Source: Barnesiella propionica (GTDB lineage: Bacteria > Bacteroidota > Bacteroidia > Bacteroidales > Barnesiellaceae). Taken from it: a stretch of 64,000 bases of DNA. A program made the position numbers and the translations under genes. Where the stretch lies: the NCBI RefSeq assembly GCF_025567045.1, contig NZ_JAOQJK010000005.1:62001-126000 (forward strand), given 5' to 3'. The notes beneath the pieces were generated by a model that ran no database searches, had not been told where the DNA came from, and was given only the letters and a program-made list of their open reading frames with translations. The number at the start of each line of letters is the position of its first letter. Position 1 is the stretch's first letter. This document shows positions 28,664 to 38,726 of this stretch, in pieces.

Positions 28664-29590
28664 TTATTGTTTTAAAAGTTGTTTATTGCGCGGATGGTGG
28701 TTGAGAATCTCCTGGCGGATAAAACTTTTGTCAAGATGAATATATATTTCGGTCGTAGTGATACTCTCGTGTCCCAGCATTTGTTGTATAGCCCTTAGGT
28801 TCGCTCCTCCTTCCAACAGGTGAGTGGCGAAAGAATGTCGTAAAGTATGGGGGCTTACTTTCTTGTTTATGCCGCAAAGTTCGCATTGTTGCCGGATGAT
28901 GTAAAATATCATGACGCGCGATAATTTGGTCCCGCGTCGGTTGAGAAAAAGAAAATCTTCGTGTCCTCGTTTTACAGGTACCGAATCTCTGTCTGTAAGA
29001 TATGACTTTATTTCCTTTATAGCCGATTGTGACAAGGGAACCAGGCGTTGCTTCTCTCCTTTTCCTTCTACCAGGATATATGCTTCCTGAAAATATATTT
29101 GTGATATTTTTAAAGATACCAGTTCCGAAACCCGTAGTCCGCAACTATACATTACTTCTATGATAGCTTTGTTTCTGCGCTCTTCGGGTTTCGTCAGATC
29201 AAAACTGTTTTCTATAGTATCTATTTCTTCGGTACTCAATATTTCGGGAAGTTTTCGTCCCAGTTGAGGCGTTTCCAGTAAAAAAGAAGGATCTTTATCT
29301 ATATATCCTTCCAGCTCAAGATAATGAAAGAATGATTTAACTCCGGATATGATGCGGGCCTGTGAACGCACTTGTATTCCTATGTCTTGCAAAGTACAGA
29401 TGAACTGGTGTAAAGAGTTGTCGCTGACATTACGCAAAGATATTTTTTCTACAGAAAGAAAGTCCGACAATTTCCTTACATCGTTAAGATATGCCGAGAC
29501 AGTATTATCTTCTAGTCCTTTTTCCAACTTGAGGTAAGCCGTGAATTTTTTTATGATATCTGTTTCTTTAACTCTCACCTGTTTTGTCAT
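28664..29590 (-). CDS. xerD: Tyrosine recombinase, XerD type
   Basis: 308 residues from MTKQVRV at 29590. The frame stays open 60 codons further upstream, but that extension is low-complexity, lacks family similarity and exceeds normal Xer length. The N-terminal SAM-like core-binding domain (about 8-95) includes YLKLEKGLEDNTVSAYLNDV. The catalytic domain has Arg in SCGLRVSELVSL, HTLRHSFATHLLEGG, GHESITTTEIYIH and the nucleophile Tyr. It resolves chromosome dimers at dif together with XerC. No dif-like site was identified. It is a stand-alone gene rather than part of an integron or phage. Confidence 0.93.
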   Translation of the reverse strand: MTKQVRVKETDIIKKFTAYLKLEKGLEDNTVSAYLNDVRKLSDFLSVEKISLRNVSDNSLHQFICTLQDIGIQVRSQARIISGVKSFFHYLELEGYIDKDPSFLLETPQLGRKLPEILSTEEIDTIENSFDLTKPEERRNKAIIEVMYSCGLRVSELVSLKISQIYFQEAYILVEGKGEKQRLVPLSQSAIKEIKSYLTDRDSVPVKRGHEDFLFLNRRGTKLSRVMIFYIIRQQCELCGINKKVSPHTLRHSFATHLLEGGANLRAIQQMLGHESITTTEIYIHLDKSFIRQEILNHHPRNKQLLKQ

Positions 29591-29786
29591 ATGAAACTCA
29601 TTTTTTTTACCTAATTTTGTAGCAAAATTGGAAAGTAGTTTTTTATCGGTACGGATGTTCCGGTAATTTTTATTCCGGTACATTTTACGCAAGACAAAGA
29701 TATAAAAACAAAATGAATCGAGAAGAGCGGATAATCCTGTTTTTATAGCTATTTCCCTGTACAATTGCAATATAAATTATATTATT

Positions 29787-30206
29787 ATGAATATACTTAT
29801 CATTAACGGTCCCAATCTGAATCTTTTGGGAAAACGGGAAAAGAGTATTTACGGAGATTGTTCTTTTGAAGAGTATCTGGCTCGTTTAAGTAAATTATAT
29901 CCTCAGCATCATATTGATTATTTTCAGAGTAATCATGAAGGAGAATTAATCGACCGTATCCATAAAGCAGGTTTTGAAGAAACTGGTATTATACTTAATG
30001 CCGGAGCGTATACGCATACATCAATAGCTATATCCGACGCAATACGAAGTGTGACAACCCCTGTTATAGAGGTACATATATCAAATATTCATGCCAGAGA
30101 AGAATATCGTCATACTTCTATGATTGCAGCGGCCTGTAAAGGTTCCATTATTGGTTTCGGTCTTGACTCGTATCGCTTGGCGATAGAAGCTTTTACCAAT
30201 AAATAA
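29787..30206 (+). CDS. aroQ: 3-dehydroquinate dehydratase, type II
   Basis: 139 residues, the size of type II enzymes. The catalytic Tyr lies in KREKSIYG near residue 22. SNHEGELID, NAGAYTHTSIAISDA, VEVHISNI-like VIEVHISNIHAREEYRHTS follow in the family order, with the catalytic His in the last block. It dehydrates 3-dehydroquinate in the shikimate pathway. It is divergent from xerD and 60 bases upstream of the pyruvate kinase gene, possibly co-transcribed with it. The only hairpin between them is weak. Confidence 0.97.
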   Translation: MNILIINGPNLNLLGKREKSIYGDCSFEEYLARLSKLYPQHHIDYFQSNHEGELIDRIHKAGFEETGIILNAGAYTHTSIAISDAIRSVTTPVIEVHISNIHAREEYRHTSMIAAACKGSIIGFGLDSYRLAIEAFTNK

Positions 30207-30266
30207 TATGAAGAGCATAACAAACGCTTTTTCTTTTTTGTTATAGAGTATAAAAAGAAATATAAT

Positions 30267-31736
30267 ATGTCGAAGTTTACAAAAATTGTAGCAACCATAT
30301 CGGATAAATGTTGTGATGTTGATTTTGTACGTCAGTTATTTGAAAACGGTATGAATGTCGTACGGATGAATTCCGCCCATATGCAGGAAGAAGGTTTTTT
30401 ACGTATTATAACCAATGTACGTGAAGTTTCCCCCCAAATCGGAATTCTTATGGATACCAAAGGCCCCGAGGTGAGAACTACGACCATTGACGGAACCGAT
30501 ACGCTTATTTATACGACAGGAGATATAGTTGAAATAAAGGGAGAGCCCGACAGGTTGACGACACACGATTGTATTTGTGTTTCATATCCCGCTTTTATCG
30601 AAGATGTACCGGTCGGTAGCAGTGTGTTGATCGATGACGGGGAGATGGAATTCCGAGTATTGGAAAAGAAGGATAATTCTCTTATTTGCGAAGCCCGTAA
30701 CGGAGGAGAAATGGGTTCTCGAAAAAGTGTAAATGTTCCGGGAATACGCATTAATCTTCCTTCTCTTACCGAAAAGGACAAACACAATATACGCATTGCT
30801 ATTGAAAATGATATTGATTTTATTGCTCATTCTTTTGTTCGCAATAAAAAAGATGTATTGGATATACAGCATATTCTCGACGAATATAACAGCCCGATTA
30901 AAATTATAGCAAAAATTGAAAACCAGGAGGGTGTCGATAATATCGATGAAATACTTGAGGTTGCTTATGGAGTTATGATTGCCCGGGGAGATTTAGGAAT
31001 AGAAATTCCTCAGGAAAAGATCCCTGGAATCCAGTGTATGCTTATCAAGAAATGTATATTGGCAAAAAAACCGGTTATTGTGGCTACGCAAATGCTCCAT
31101 TCCATGATTAAAAATCCTCGTCCTACCCGGGCTGAGGTTACTGATATTGCTAATGCCATATATCATCATACCGATGCCTTGATGTTAAGTGGAGAGACTG
31201 CTTATGGAAAATATCCGGCGGAAGCTGTCGCTACGATGGCTAAAATAGCGGAGGAGGCGGAAAGTAGTAAATTATCCGATAACAGTATTCGGGTGATTAC
31301 TACGGGAGATGATATAGATGTTACTTCATTTCTGGCAAAACAGGCGGTAAAATCTTCTAATAAATTAGGAACTAAAGCTATTCTTACGGATAGTTATACA
31401 GGACGTACGGCCCGTTATGTCGCAGCTTACAGAGGAAAATATCCGGTACTGGCGATTTGCTATCGCGAACGCACTATTCGGACTCTGGCGCTATCGTACG
31501 GTGTGTTCCCTATGTATCAGCAGGAGACCGCTTCGACCAGACAGTATCTGTTTAACGGATTAAATCTTTTAATAAATAAACAGTTGCTTACTCGTGAAGA
31601 TCTGATAGCTTATTTAGGCGGTGGTTTCGGAGAGGGTAAAGGAACTACATTCTTGGAAATAAACCGGGTTGGAGATGTTCTGGATGCTTTTGACGAATAT
31701 GTTCTGCCGAATATGGAGGATATGGTGAATGACTGA
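30267..31736 (+). CDS. pyk: Pyruvate kinase
   Basis: 489 residues. The N-terminal TKIVATISDK replaces the usual TKIVCTIGP but keeps the position. The phosphate/metal-binding NVVRMNSAH has Ala where most have Phe-Ser-His-Gly. MDTKGPEVRT, the catalytic IAKIENQEGVDNIDEI lysine/glutamate segment, and MIARGDLGIEIP follow. Residues about 350-485 are the C-terminal effector domain. It transfers phosphate from PEP to ADP. Its last 8 bases overlap the start of the O-methyltransferase gene, so the pair is translationally linked. Confidence 0.95.
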   Translation: MSKFTKIVATISDKCCDVDFVRQLFENGMNVVRMNSAHMQEEGFLRIITNVREVSPQIGILMDTKGPEVRTTTIDGTDTLIYTTGDIVEIKGEPDRLTTHDCICVSYPAFIEDVPVGSSVLIDDGEMEFRVLEKKDNSLICEARNGGEMGSRKSVNVPGIRINLPSLTEKDKHNIRIAIENDIDFIAHSFVRNKKDVLDIQHILDEYNSPIKIIAKIENQEGVDNIDEILEVAYGVMIARGDLGIEIPQEKIPGIQCMLIKKCILAKKPVIVATQMLHSMIKNPRPTRAEVTDIANAIYHHTDALMLSGETAYGKYPAEAVATMAKIAEEAESSKLSDNSIRVITTGDDIDVTSFLAKQAVKSSNKLGTKAILTDSYTGRTARYVAAYRGKYPVLAICYRERTIRTLALSYGVFPMYQQETASTRQYLFNGLNLLINKQLLTREDLIAYLGGGFGEGKGTTFLEINRVGDVLDAFDEYVLPNMEDMVND

Positions 31737-32367
31737 TGATTTAGAGGAGTATATACTCCGACATATTGACGATGAGAGCGAGTTGCTGTCTGCACTTAAC
31801 AGAGAAACTCATCTTTACCATTTACGGCCCCGTATGATATCGGGACATCTGCAAGGACGTATACTCAAAATGTTTTGCCGGATGATACGGCCTCACCGGA
31901 TTCTCGAACTGGGAACATTTACGGGATATTCAGCTTTATGTCTGGCGGAAGGTATGCCCGAAGATGCCGAACTACATACGATTGATGTGGATGATGAAAT
32001 AGAAGAATTTACCCGTTCGTTTATAGAACGTTCACCCTGGAAAGACCGTATCAGATTTATTATAGGAGATGCTTGTGAAATAATACCGTCATTGGAAGAT
32101 ATTTATGATATGGTTTTTATCGATGCCAACAAGAGGGATTATATGCGCTACTATGAACTGGTATTCGATAAAGTACGCCCGGGCGGATTCATATTGGCCG
32201 ATAATACATTATGGGATGGAAAGGTTGTGACCGATCCTTTAAGTAGAGATGCTCAAACTGTGGGTATAGAAAGATTTAATGATGAAATAGCCGATGATAC
32301 CCGGGTCGAAAAAGTGATTATTCCCTTAAGAGACGGATTGACCGTTATATATAAAAAACCGTTATAA
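31729..32367 (+). CDS. Class I SAM-dependent O-methyltransferase (COMT-like)
   Basis: 212 residues. The SAM motif I is ILELGTFTGYSALCLAEGMP (about 61-80), followed by an acidic ribose-binding loop HTIDVDDEIEEF. The metal-binding MVFIDANKRDYMRYYE and ILADNTLWDGKV match the caffeoyl-CoA/catechol O-methyltransferase group, which needs a divalent cation. The substrate is unknown. It overlaps pyruvate kinase by 8 bases and lies 68 bases before rbfA, so it is part of the pyk transcript. Confidence 0.92.
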   Translation: MTDDLEEYILRHIDDESELLSALNRETHLYHLRPRMISGHLQGRILKMFCRMIRPHRILELGTFTGYSALCLAEGMPEDAELHTIDVDDEIEEFTRSFIERSPWKDRIRFIIGDACEIIPSLEDIYDMVFIDANKRDYMRYYELVFDKVRPGGFILADNTLWDGKVVTDPLSRDAQTVGIERFNDEIADDTRVEKVIIPLRDGLTVIYKKPL

Positions 32368-32435
32368 GTTTGTATTTCTCCTGTAAATGGTGTAATTTGG
32401 TATCTGATATGCACGCAAATGCTAAAAAATAGAAT

Positions 32436-32771
32436 ATGGAAACTACTAGACAAAGTAAGATAAGCAGGTTATTGCAGAAAGACCTGAGCGATATTTTTCT
32501 TAATGAAACCCGTAAAACACATGGTACGCTTATTTCGGTAAGTGTAGTGCGTGTAAGTCCGGATCTGAGCGTGGCAAAAGTGTATTTGAGCATATTCCCT
32601 TCGGAAAAATCCGAAGAAATACTGGAGTCGATACGGGCCAGTGCTAAAACCATACGTTATGAACTTTCTCAGAAGGTGCGTTTCCAATTGCGTAAAACGC
32701 CCGAACTCATGTTCTTTCTGGATGATTCTTTAGATTATATCGAAAATATAGATACTCTTCTTAAGAAATAA
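32436..32771 (+). CDS. rbfA: 30S ribosome-binding factor A
   Basis: 111 residues, the normal RbfA size, with one KH-like domain. The opening TTRQSKISRLLQKDLSDIF and the strand VSVVRVSPDLSVAKVYLSIF followed by LRKTPELMFFLDDSLDY are the family pattern. It binds the 30S subunit and helps mature the 5' end of 16S rRNA under cold conditions. It is not next to infB or nusA here. The permease gene starts 6 bases after its stop. Confidence 0.95.
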   Translation: METTRQSKISRLLQKDLSDIFLNETRKTHGTLISVSVVRVSPDLSVAKVYLSIFPSEKSEEILESIRASAKTIRYELSQKVRFQLRKTPELMFFLDDSLDYIENIDTLLKK

Positions 32772-32777
32772 GATGAG

Positions 32778-34007
32778 ATGGGGAATCTCTCTTTAAAAAT
32801 AGCTTTTCGCTATCTTTTCTCGAAAAAGTCGCACAGCGCTATCAATATGATTTCGATGGTGTCGGTTTGCGGTGTGGCTGTTATTACAATGGCATTGGTA
32901 TGTACCTTATCTGTGTATAATGGCTTTCAGGAGGTTATCGGTAATTTGTATTCGGCAATTGATCCTCAGATAAAGATAGAACCCCTGCGGGGAAAAACAT
33001 TAGATACCGATGCGGAGGAATTCGGTATGATTGCATCGTGGCCTGAAGTTGAGGAATTCTCTCCCGTTGTGGAAGATAATGCGCTTGCTGTTTACAGAGG
33101 GAAGCAAACTCCGGTCCTTTTGAAAGGAGTGCCTGAGAATTATGATAAACTGACAAATATTGGCGAACTGCTTCTTAACGGTGAGTTTATTTTGCATGAT
33201 ACTATAACAGATTATGCTGTGATGGGAGCTGGTGTAGCTATGCAGATTGAAGCTGGAGCTCAATATTCACAACCTCTGGAAATATATGTACCTAAGAGAG
33301 ATTCCCGTGTAAATATGGCAAATCCGTCCTCTTCGTTTAATCAGGCCCGGGTTTTTGTCAGTTCCGTATTTGCTGTTAATGAACCTGAGTATGATAATCA
33401 GCTGGTGCTGGTACCATTGCGTCTGGCGCGGGAGATATTCAATTATTCTACACAAGCTACGGCTATTGAAATAAAACTGAAGCCGGATGTGGATGAAAAA
33501 AAACTTATTGCCCGTATGCAGGAAGTTTTAGGAGCCGGATATCTGGTTAAAGACAGGATGATGCAACAAGAGACGGCTTTTCGTTTTATGCAGATAGAAA
33601 AGTGGATTACTTTCCTTATCATGGTATTTATTCTTATGGTCGCCACGTTTAATGTTATTGGTTCTTTGTCAATGCTTATTATAGATAAGGAGGCCGATAT
33701 ACGTACTTTACGTAACCTGGGTGCTGATAAAAAATTAATTTCCCGCATATTTCTGACGGAAGGATGGCTGATTTCGATATTAGGGGCTGGAACAGGTATC
33801 GTGCTGGGGGTGGTGCTGTGCTTGTTACAACAGGCATACGGATGGTTACGTCTGGGACAGACGACCGGCGTTTTTGTTGTTGATGCTTATCCGGTGAGAC
33901 TGGAGTGGGCCGATACTCTAATTATTGCAGCTGTGGTTTCTTTACTCGGTTTTTTGGCGGCATGGTATCCTGTCAAATATCTAAGTACATCTTCTTCAGG
34001 AAATTAA
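32778..34007 (+). CDS. LolC/LolE-like ABC transporter permease (FtsX/MacB superfamily)
   Basis: 409 residues with one N-terminal membrane helix (about 23-45, MISMVSVCGVAVITMALV), a large periplasmic domain (about 46-270), and three C-terminal helices (about 275-300, 325-350, 370-395) of the FtsX type. DIRTLRNLGADKKLISRIFL matches the coupling-helix region. In LolCDE this protein extracts lipoproteins from the inner membrane for transfer to LolA. No ATPase gene is adjacent, so the partner LolD would be encoded elsewhere. It is co-directional with rbfA (6 bases). Confidence 0.9.
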   Translation: MGNLSLKIAFRYLFSKKSHSAINMISMVSVCGVAVITMALVCTLSVYNGFQEVIGNLYSAIDPQIKIEPLRGKTLDTDAEEFGMIASWPEVEEFSPVVEDNALAVYRGKQTPVLLKGVPENYDKLTNIGELLLNGEFILHDTITDYAVMGAGVAMQIEAGAQYSQPLEIYVPKRDSRVNMANPSSSFNQARVFVSSVFAVNEPEYDNQLVLVPLRLAREIFNYSTQATAIEIKLKPDVDEKKLIARMQEVLGAGYLVKDRMMQQETAFRFMQIEKWITFLIMVFILMVATFNVIGSLSMLIIDKEADIRTLRNLGADKKLISRIFLTEGWLISILGAGTGIVLGVVLCLLQQAYGWLRLGQTTGVFVVDAYPVRLEWADTLIIAAVVSLLGFLAAWYPVKYLSTSSSGN

Positions 34008-34315
34008 TCTTACATATATTTAGTTTTTGCAGTAAGTACTTGTTTTGTAATTGGGAAATATGACAATTTTTCAATAAAATGGGTTGTATCATATTTTTTA
34101 TTAGATTTATTGTAAATTTCTTGTTTATGTTCAGAATTTTAACGAATATTGCGTACGAATAAGTTGGAAATATGGAAATCCGATATTGATAATATTGCTT
34201 TCATTTATGTGCTAGAAAAGAAAGACACACAATCTTTTAATACAATTTCTGAGAATTTAATCCTGCCAGGGCTTTATTGATCCTGTACACTAATCCTGTA
34301 ACTAAATTTCTTCTT
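34008..34315. other. Intergenic region before the large type IX cargo gene
   Basis: 308 AT-rich bases. No gene, strong hairpin or consensus promoter was found. It presumably holds the promoter of the cargo gene. Confidence 0.5.
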
Positions 34316-37300
34316 ATGAGTCTGAAACGAATTATTTTAAGTGCAGCCCTTTTTCTCCCTTTATTGCTTTTTGCTGCCGGGAGCGGGCAAAAAACCGATT
34401 TGAGCAATATTAATTTGAAAATCAACGGCGCGGTTGTTTATGACGTTAACAAAGATGGAAATACCTTTGGTATTTATTCTTTTAAACCCCGCAATCCGGT
34501 GACAAGAGAAGCCGTGAAGCTTATTCCCTGGTTAAGCGCTAATGGAGGTGCTATATTATTCGGTGGAAAATATTATACTTTCGATTATACAATCGGGAGT
34601 GGTTATGCAAGTGGCTATTATACTACATACGATGCGGTTACGTGGGAAAAGCTCGTGGATAAAAGTGCTGGATATGATGCTGCCGCAGTGTATGCCAATG
34701 CTGCATTGAGTTGCGCGCAGGACCCTGTGACCGGAATTATATATTGTAGCGGTTATGAGTATGATGCTGCAGGAGGTTCGCTCAGTTATATTCTTTCTAC
34801 TTGGGATCTGGACGGAATGACGAAGCAAAAAATTGCCGCTATGGAACGTCCGATGCAGGTAATGGGATGTACGAAAGATGGTACGCTATATGGAATTTCA
34901 TCCAATACAGCGTCTCAAACCAATAATGGTGGTATCCTGTATAAAATTGATAAGACTACGGGTATATTAACGAAGGTAGGTGATACAGGAGTGGATCCTA
35001 AGTTTTTTCAATCGGCGGTGATAAATCCTAAAGACGATACATTTTATTGGTTTGCCAATGAAGAAGACGAATCGGCTAATTTATATACAGTAAATCTTTC
35101 TACAGGAGAAGCAGTCAAGATTGGTAAGCTCCCTTACGGAGAACAAGTCGTTGGTGCATATATTCCCGCTCCGGAAGCTAATGATGACGCGCCTTCAGGG
35201 GCTCTTAATCTTACTGTTGATTTTCCGGATGGAGCCCTTGACGGAAAAGTTGTTTTTGATGTTCCTGATTATACATATGCGGGACAAGTGCTTACCGGTG
35301 AGGTAAAATATACTGTTAAGGCAAATGGAGCAGAGGCGGCGAGCGGAACTTCTTCTCCGGGTGAAAAAGTTACTGCCGGGTTTAGTGTGTCTGCAGGTGG
35401 TAGTTATAATATTAGTGTAGTTTTGTCCAATAATGCCGGAGACAGTCCTACCGAAACAACCGAAATTTATATAGGTAAAGACAAACCGTTAGCTCCTCAA
35501 AATATTACCCTTACCCGGGAGAACAGTATAAATACGGTATCTTGGGAAGCTCCCGCCGGAACGGAAAATGGAGGGTATATGAATGTTGAGGATCTTACTT
35601 ATAAAGTGACAAGAATGCCCGGAAATGTAGTGGTTAAAGAGAAGCTAAAAGCAGCTACTTATTCAGAAATGTTCGATAGCGATGAGTTGGCTGTTTATTA
35701 TTATAACGTTACTGCATTTAATGACACTATCGAAGGTGCATCGGCTAACTCCAATTCCATAAAAATAGGAGAGGCTCTCGATCCTCCTTATTCGCAGGAT
35801 TTTACGGATAAGACTTCTTTAGATCTTTATACGATAATAGATGTGAACGGAGATAAATCAACCTGGGCATATTCGAGTGGTAAAGTTTCTTACCGCTATA
35901 ACAGCAAAAATGTTGCCGACGATTGGCTGATTACTCCCCCTTTACGATTGGTTGCAGGAAATAAATATGTCATTTCTTATGATGTATATGCCCTGAACGC
36001 TCGTTCTCCCGAAAAGCTCGAGGTGAAGATGGGTAAAACTGCTACGGCCGACGGAATGACGAGTTGTTTGATGGAGGAGAAAGAATATACCAATACGAGC
36101 CGGGAACCTCTTACGGAAACTGTAACTGTAATACCTGAAGCAGACGGAATATATTATATAGGCTTTCATGCGGTAAGTAATGCCAATATGGGAAATCTCA
36201 ACTTGGATAATTTGAAAGTAGAGGTAGTATCGCCTAATGTGCCGGGAGCAGTAACCGAGCTTAAAGTAGAACCGGCTGCACAAGGGGTATTGTCGGCAAC
36301 TATTTCGTTCGTTACGCCGTCTTTAAATTCTGTAGGTTCTCCGCTTACCTCGCTTTCTTCTATAGAAATATCGCGCAACGGAAAATTAGTAGAGACCATC
36401 GAATCTGCTGAAAAAGGAAAGACTATCGAATGGACTGATAAATCACCCGTAACGGGTACCAACAGTTATTTGGTAGTTGCCGTTAATTCTTTCGGCAGCG
36501 GCGATAGTGCGGAGTCATCGGCGTATATCGGTATAGATATTCCGCTTGCACCTGTAAATGTCGTATTTGCAGATTTAGGCAATGGTAATGGTTCCCTATC
36601 ATGGGATAAGGTCGCTGATGTCGGTATCCATAACGGGTATGTAGATGTTTCGGCTGTAACTTATGAAGTATATGATGAGGATAATAAACTTGTAGATGCA
36701 AATGTATCCGGAAATACATGTGCTTTAACCGGACTGAACAAAGAGTTGCCTCAGGTACTTGCATCATATACGGTTTATGCGAAGAATAGTATCGGGAAGT
36801 CTGAGACTGGAACGGCTTCGAATAATATGTTGGTAGGACCGGCTTACGAAGCACCTTATGTAGAAAAGTTTGTTGATGCTAAAGTTACCAAAGGTCCGTG
36901 GACTGTTGAAATTTTGTCGGGCGGAAAATATGATTCAGGGTGGACAATACGACCGGATCAATCGAAAGAAGAAGATGGCGGAAGTGCCGATTTTGGTGGT
37001 TATGCCGTAGGAGCCGTAGCCCGTATTTACAGTCCGAAAATAGATGTGTCTCATATTGCCAAACCTCGTTTGGTCGCCTGGGTGCTTATTCCCGGAGGCG
37101 GAGCGAAAATAACGGTTCAAATTTCAGAGAATTATGGTGAATGGCAAGATGTTTCTACGGTAGAGCAAGCTTTGGAATGGACTTTGGTAAATATAGATTT
37201 GTCTTCCTGTAAATCGGGTAATATACGGGTTGCGTTCATGGGAGAATGTCTCAAAGATTATATGTTCGCTTATGTTGATAATGTCGAGCTGCGTAGTTTT

Positions 37301-38713
37301 TCCGAGAGTAATTTGAAAGCTGTCTCCATGGATGGACCTCCTTTTGGCAAAATCAATGAAGAAAGTGTTTATACAGTGTCGGTCTTTAATGAAGGCATTA
37401 CTACTGTTAATGATTTTATCGTTAATCTTGTAGATGGTGATGATAACATTGTTGTTTCGGAATCGGTGGAATCATTGGCGGCCCAGACTTCAGCGGATAT
37501 AAAATTACATTTTACCCCGTCGGTACATCAACGCGGCTCGCTTTTGACTTTTACCGGAAAAATTGAATCTGTAACCGACGAGGATCTTTCGGATAATGTT
37601 ACCGGACCGGTATCGACGCAAATAAGAGGCTCTGAATATCCTGTGGTTTCAGGCCTTACAGGTGGGAATACCGGACAGGGAGTGGAGCTTACTTGGAATG
37701 CACCTGATATGAATATTCCTCAAAATGAAGAAGTTACTGAAGAGTTTGAGAAATATGACCCGTTTACGATTAACGGATTCGGAGACTGGACTGTATTTGA
37801 TGCTGATGGCGGTGAAACATTCGTATTCGGAGAGGTGCAAAATTACTGGCCAAATGCCGGACAACCCCAGGCCTTTATGATAATGGATGTTGCCGCTTCA
37901 TATTTCCAGGGGCTCGGAGTTGATAAAAACTTCCGTATGGATAAAAAACATGGTACGAAACTTGCTGTTTGCTGGTCGGCAAATTCTACGACAACTAAAG
38001 AGGGGCATAATGATGACTGGCTGATCTCCCCCAGGTTAGCACAAGTAGCTCAGACGGTTACTTTTGAAGCATTACGTTACTCGCCTTTATATGGAAATGA
38101 ATCGTTTGAGGTTTATTATTCGACGACAGGAAATACGACAGAATGTTTCACGCATCGGCTTGGACAGGTTGACAGTGTTTCTTATGAAAAATGGACTGAA
38201 TATGAGTATCAATTACCTGCCGATGCTTCTTATTTTGCGATACGTTGTACGACAAAAGACGGTTTCTTGCTGGGTATTGATAATGTCAATTTTGTCCCGG
38301 AACCTGTATTGCCTGAAGATCTTTTCTTAGTAAATTATAATGTTTACCGAAATGGAGGGAAGATTGCAACTGTCCCGACGCCCGGTTATATAGATACTGA
38401 TCCTAAAAAAGGGGAGGATAATGTCTATGCAATATCAGCAATGTATAACGCGGGAGAATCAAATCTTTCTAATACGGTAACGGTTTTCGTATCTTCCGGG
38501 ACTGGATGGAATGAAATTTCGGATGTTAAAGTGTATAGTATAGATAATAACATTATCGTACACGGAGCCGAAGGATTGAATGTTCGTGTGACTGATCTCG
38601 GCGGTATCGTTATATATAATAGGGAAGGAAAAGATTATAATAAGATTCCTTTAAGTGCGGGAGCCTATATCGTGCAGGTTGCAGATAAAACGGTGAAAGT
38701 AATTGTAAAATAA
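34316..38713 (+). CDS. Large multidomain secreted protein with type IX C-terminal sorting domain
   Basis: 1,465 residues from MSLKRIIL, which begins a good signal peptide ending near AAGSGQ. An upstream in-frame ATG at 34277 would spoil it. Approximate layout: beta-propeller-like repeats (25-295), fibronectin III-like domains (about 300-480, 640-840, 1330-1395), a choice-of-anchor J/cleaved-adhesin domain (487-630) with DDWLITPPLRL, a second jelly-roll (847-990), a CARDB-like domain (about 999-1100), and another adhesin-like domain (1141-1325) with DDWLISPRLAQ. A sorting domain closes the protein (about 1398-1465; GLNVRVTDLGG, LSAGAYIVQV). It resembles the hemagglutinin/adhesin regions of Porphyromonas proteins. 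It is probably surface-attached through the type IX system encoded 6 kb downstream. Confidence 0.88.
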   Translation: MSLKRIILSAALFLPLLLFAAGSGQKTDLSNINLKINGAVVYDVNKDGNTFGIYSFKPRNPVTREAVKLIPWLSANGGAILFGGKYYTFDYTIGSGYASGYYTTYDAVTWEKLVDKSAGYDAAAVYANAALSCAQDPVTGIIYCSGYEYDAAGGSLSYILSTWDLDGMTKQKIAAMERPMQVMGCTKDGTLYGISSNTASQTNNGGILYKIDKTTGILTKVGDTGVDPKFFQSAVINPKDDTFYWFANEEDESANLYTVNLSTGEAVKIGKLPYGEQVVGAYIPAPEANDDAPSGALNLTVDFPDGALDGKVVFDVPDYTYAGQVLTGEVKYTVKANGAEAASGTSSPGEKVTAGFSVSAGGSYNISVVLSNNAGDSPTETTEIYIGKDKPLAPQNITLTRENSINTVSWEAPAGTENGGYMNVEDLTYKVTRMPGNVVVKEKLKAATYSEMFDSDELAVYYYNVTAFNDTIEGASANSNSIKIGEALDPPYSQDFTDKTSLDLYTIIDVNGDKSTWAYSSGKVSYRYNSKNVADDWLITPPLRLVAGNKYVISYDVYALNARSPEKLEVKMGKTATADGMTSCLMEEKEYTNTSREPLTETVTVIPEADGIYYIGFHAVSNANMGNLNLDNLKVEVVSPNVPGAVTELKVEPAAQGVLSATISFVTPSLNSVGSPLTSLSSIEISRNGKLVETIESAEKGKTIEWTDKSPVTGTNSYLVVAVNSFGSGDSAESSAYIGIDIPLAPVNVVFADLGNGNGSLSWDKVADVGIHNGYVDVSAVTYEVYDEDNKLVDANVSGNTCALTGLNKELPQVLASYTVYAKNSIGKSETGTASNNMLVGPAYEAPYVEKFVDAKVTKGPWTVEILSGGKYDSGWTIRPDQSKEEDGGSADFGGYAVGAVARIYSPKIDVSHIAKPRLVAWVLIPGGGAKITVQISENYGEWQDVSTVEQALEWTLVNIDLSSCKSGNIRVAFMGECLKDYMFAYVDNVELRSFSESNLKAVSMDGPPFGKINEESVYTVSVFNEGITTVNDFIVNLVDGDDNIVVSESVESLAAQTSADIKLHFTPSVHQRGSLLTFTGKIESVTDEDLSDNVTGPVSTQIRGSEYPVVSGLTGGNTGQGVELTWNAPDMNIPQNEEVTEEFEKYDPFTINGFGDWTVFDADGGETFVFGEVQNYWPNAGQPQAFMIMDVAASYFQGLGVDKNFRMDKKHGTKLAVCWSANSTTTKEGHNDDWLISPRLAQVAQTVTFEALRYSPLYGNESFEVYYSTTGNTTECFTHRLGQVDSVSYEKWTEYEYQLPADASYFAIRCTTKDGFLLGIDNVNFVPEPVLPEDLFLVNYNVYRNGGKIATVPTPGYIDTDPKKGEDNVYAISAMYNAGESNLSNTVTVFVSSGTGWNEISDVKVYSIDNNIIVHGAEGLNVRVTDLGGIVIYNREGKDYNKIPLSAGAYIVQVADKTVKVIVK

Positions 38714-38726
38714 TACTTCGATTTAT

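Noticed and set aside
29613..29620. TAATTTTG as the aroQ promoter
   Set aside because: It matches the -7 box, but it is about 170 bases from aroQ, has no -33 element at the right distance, and is close to the xerD start region.
28664..29770. XerD-like gene as part of an integrative element
   Set aside because: No att repeats, phage or transfer genes are nearby, and the protein has normal chromosomal Xer length and motifs.
30217..30244. Terminator between aroQ and pyk
   Set aside because: An 8-bp AT-rich stem with a long loop and no T run is too weak to call.
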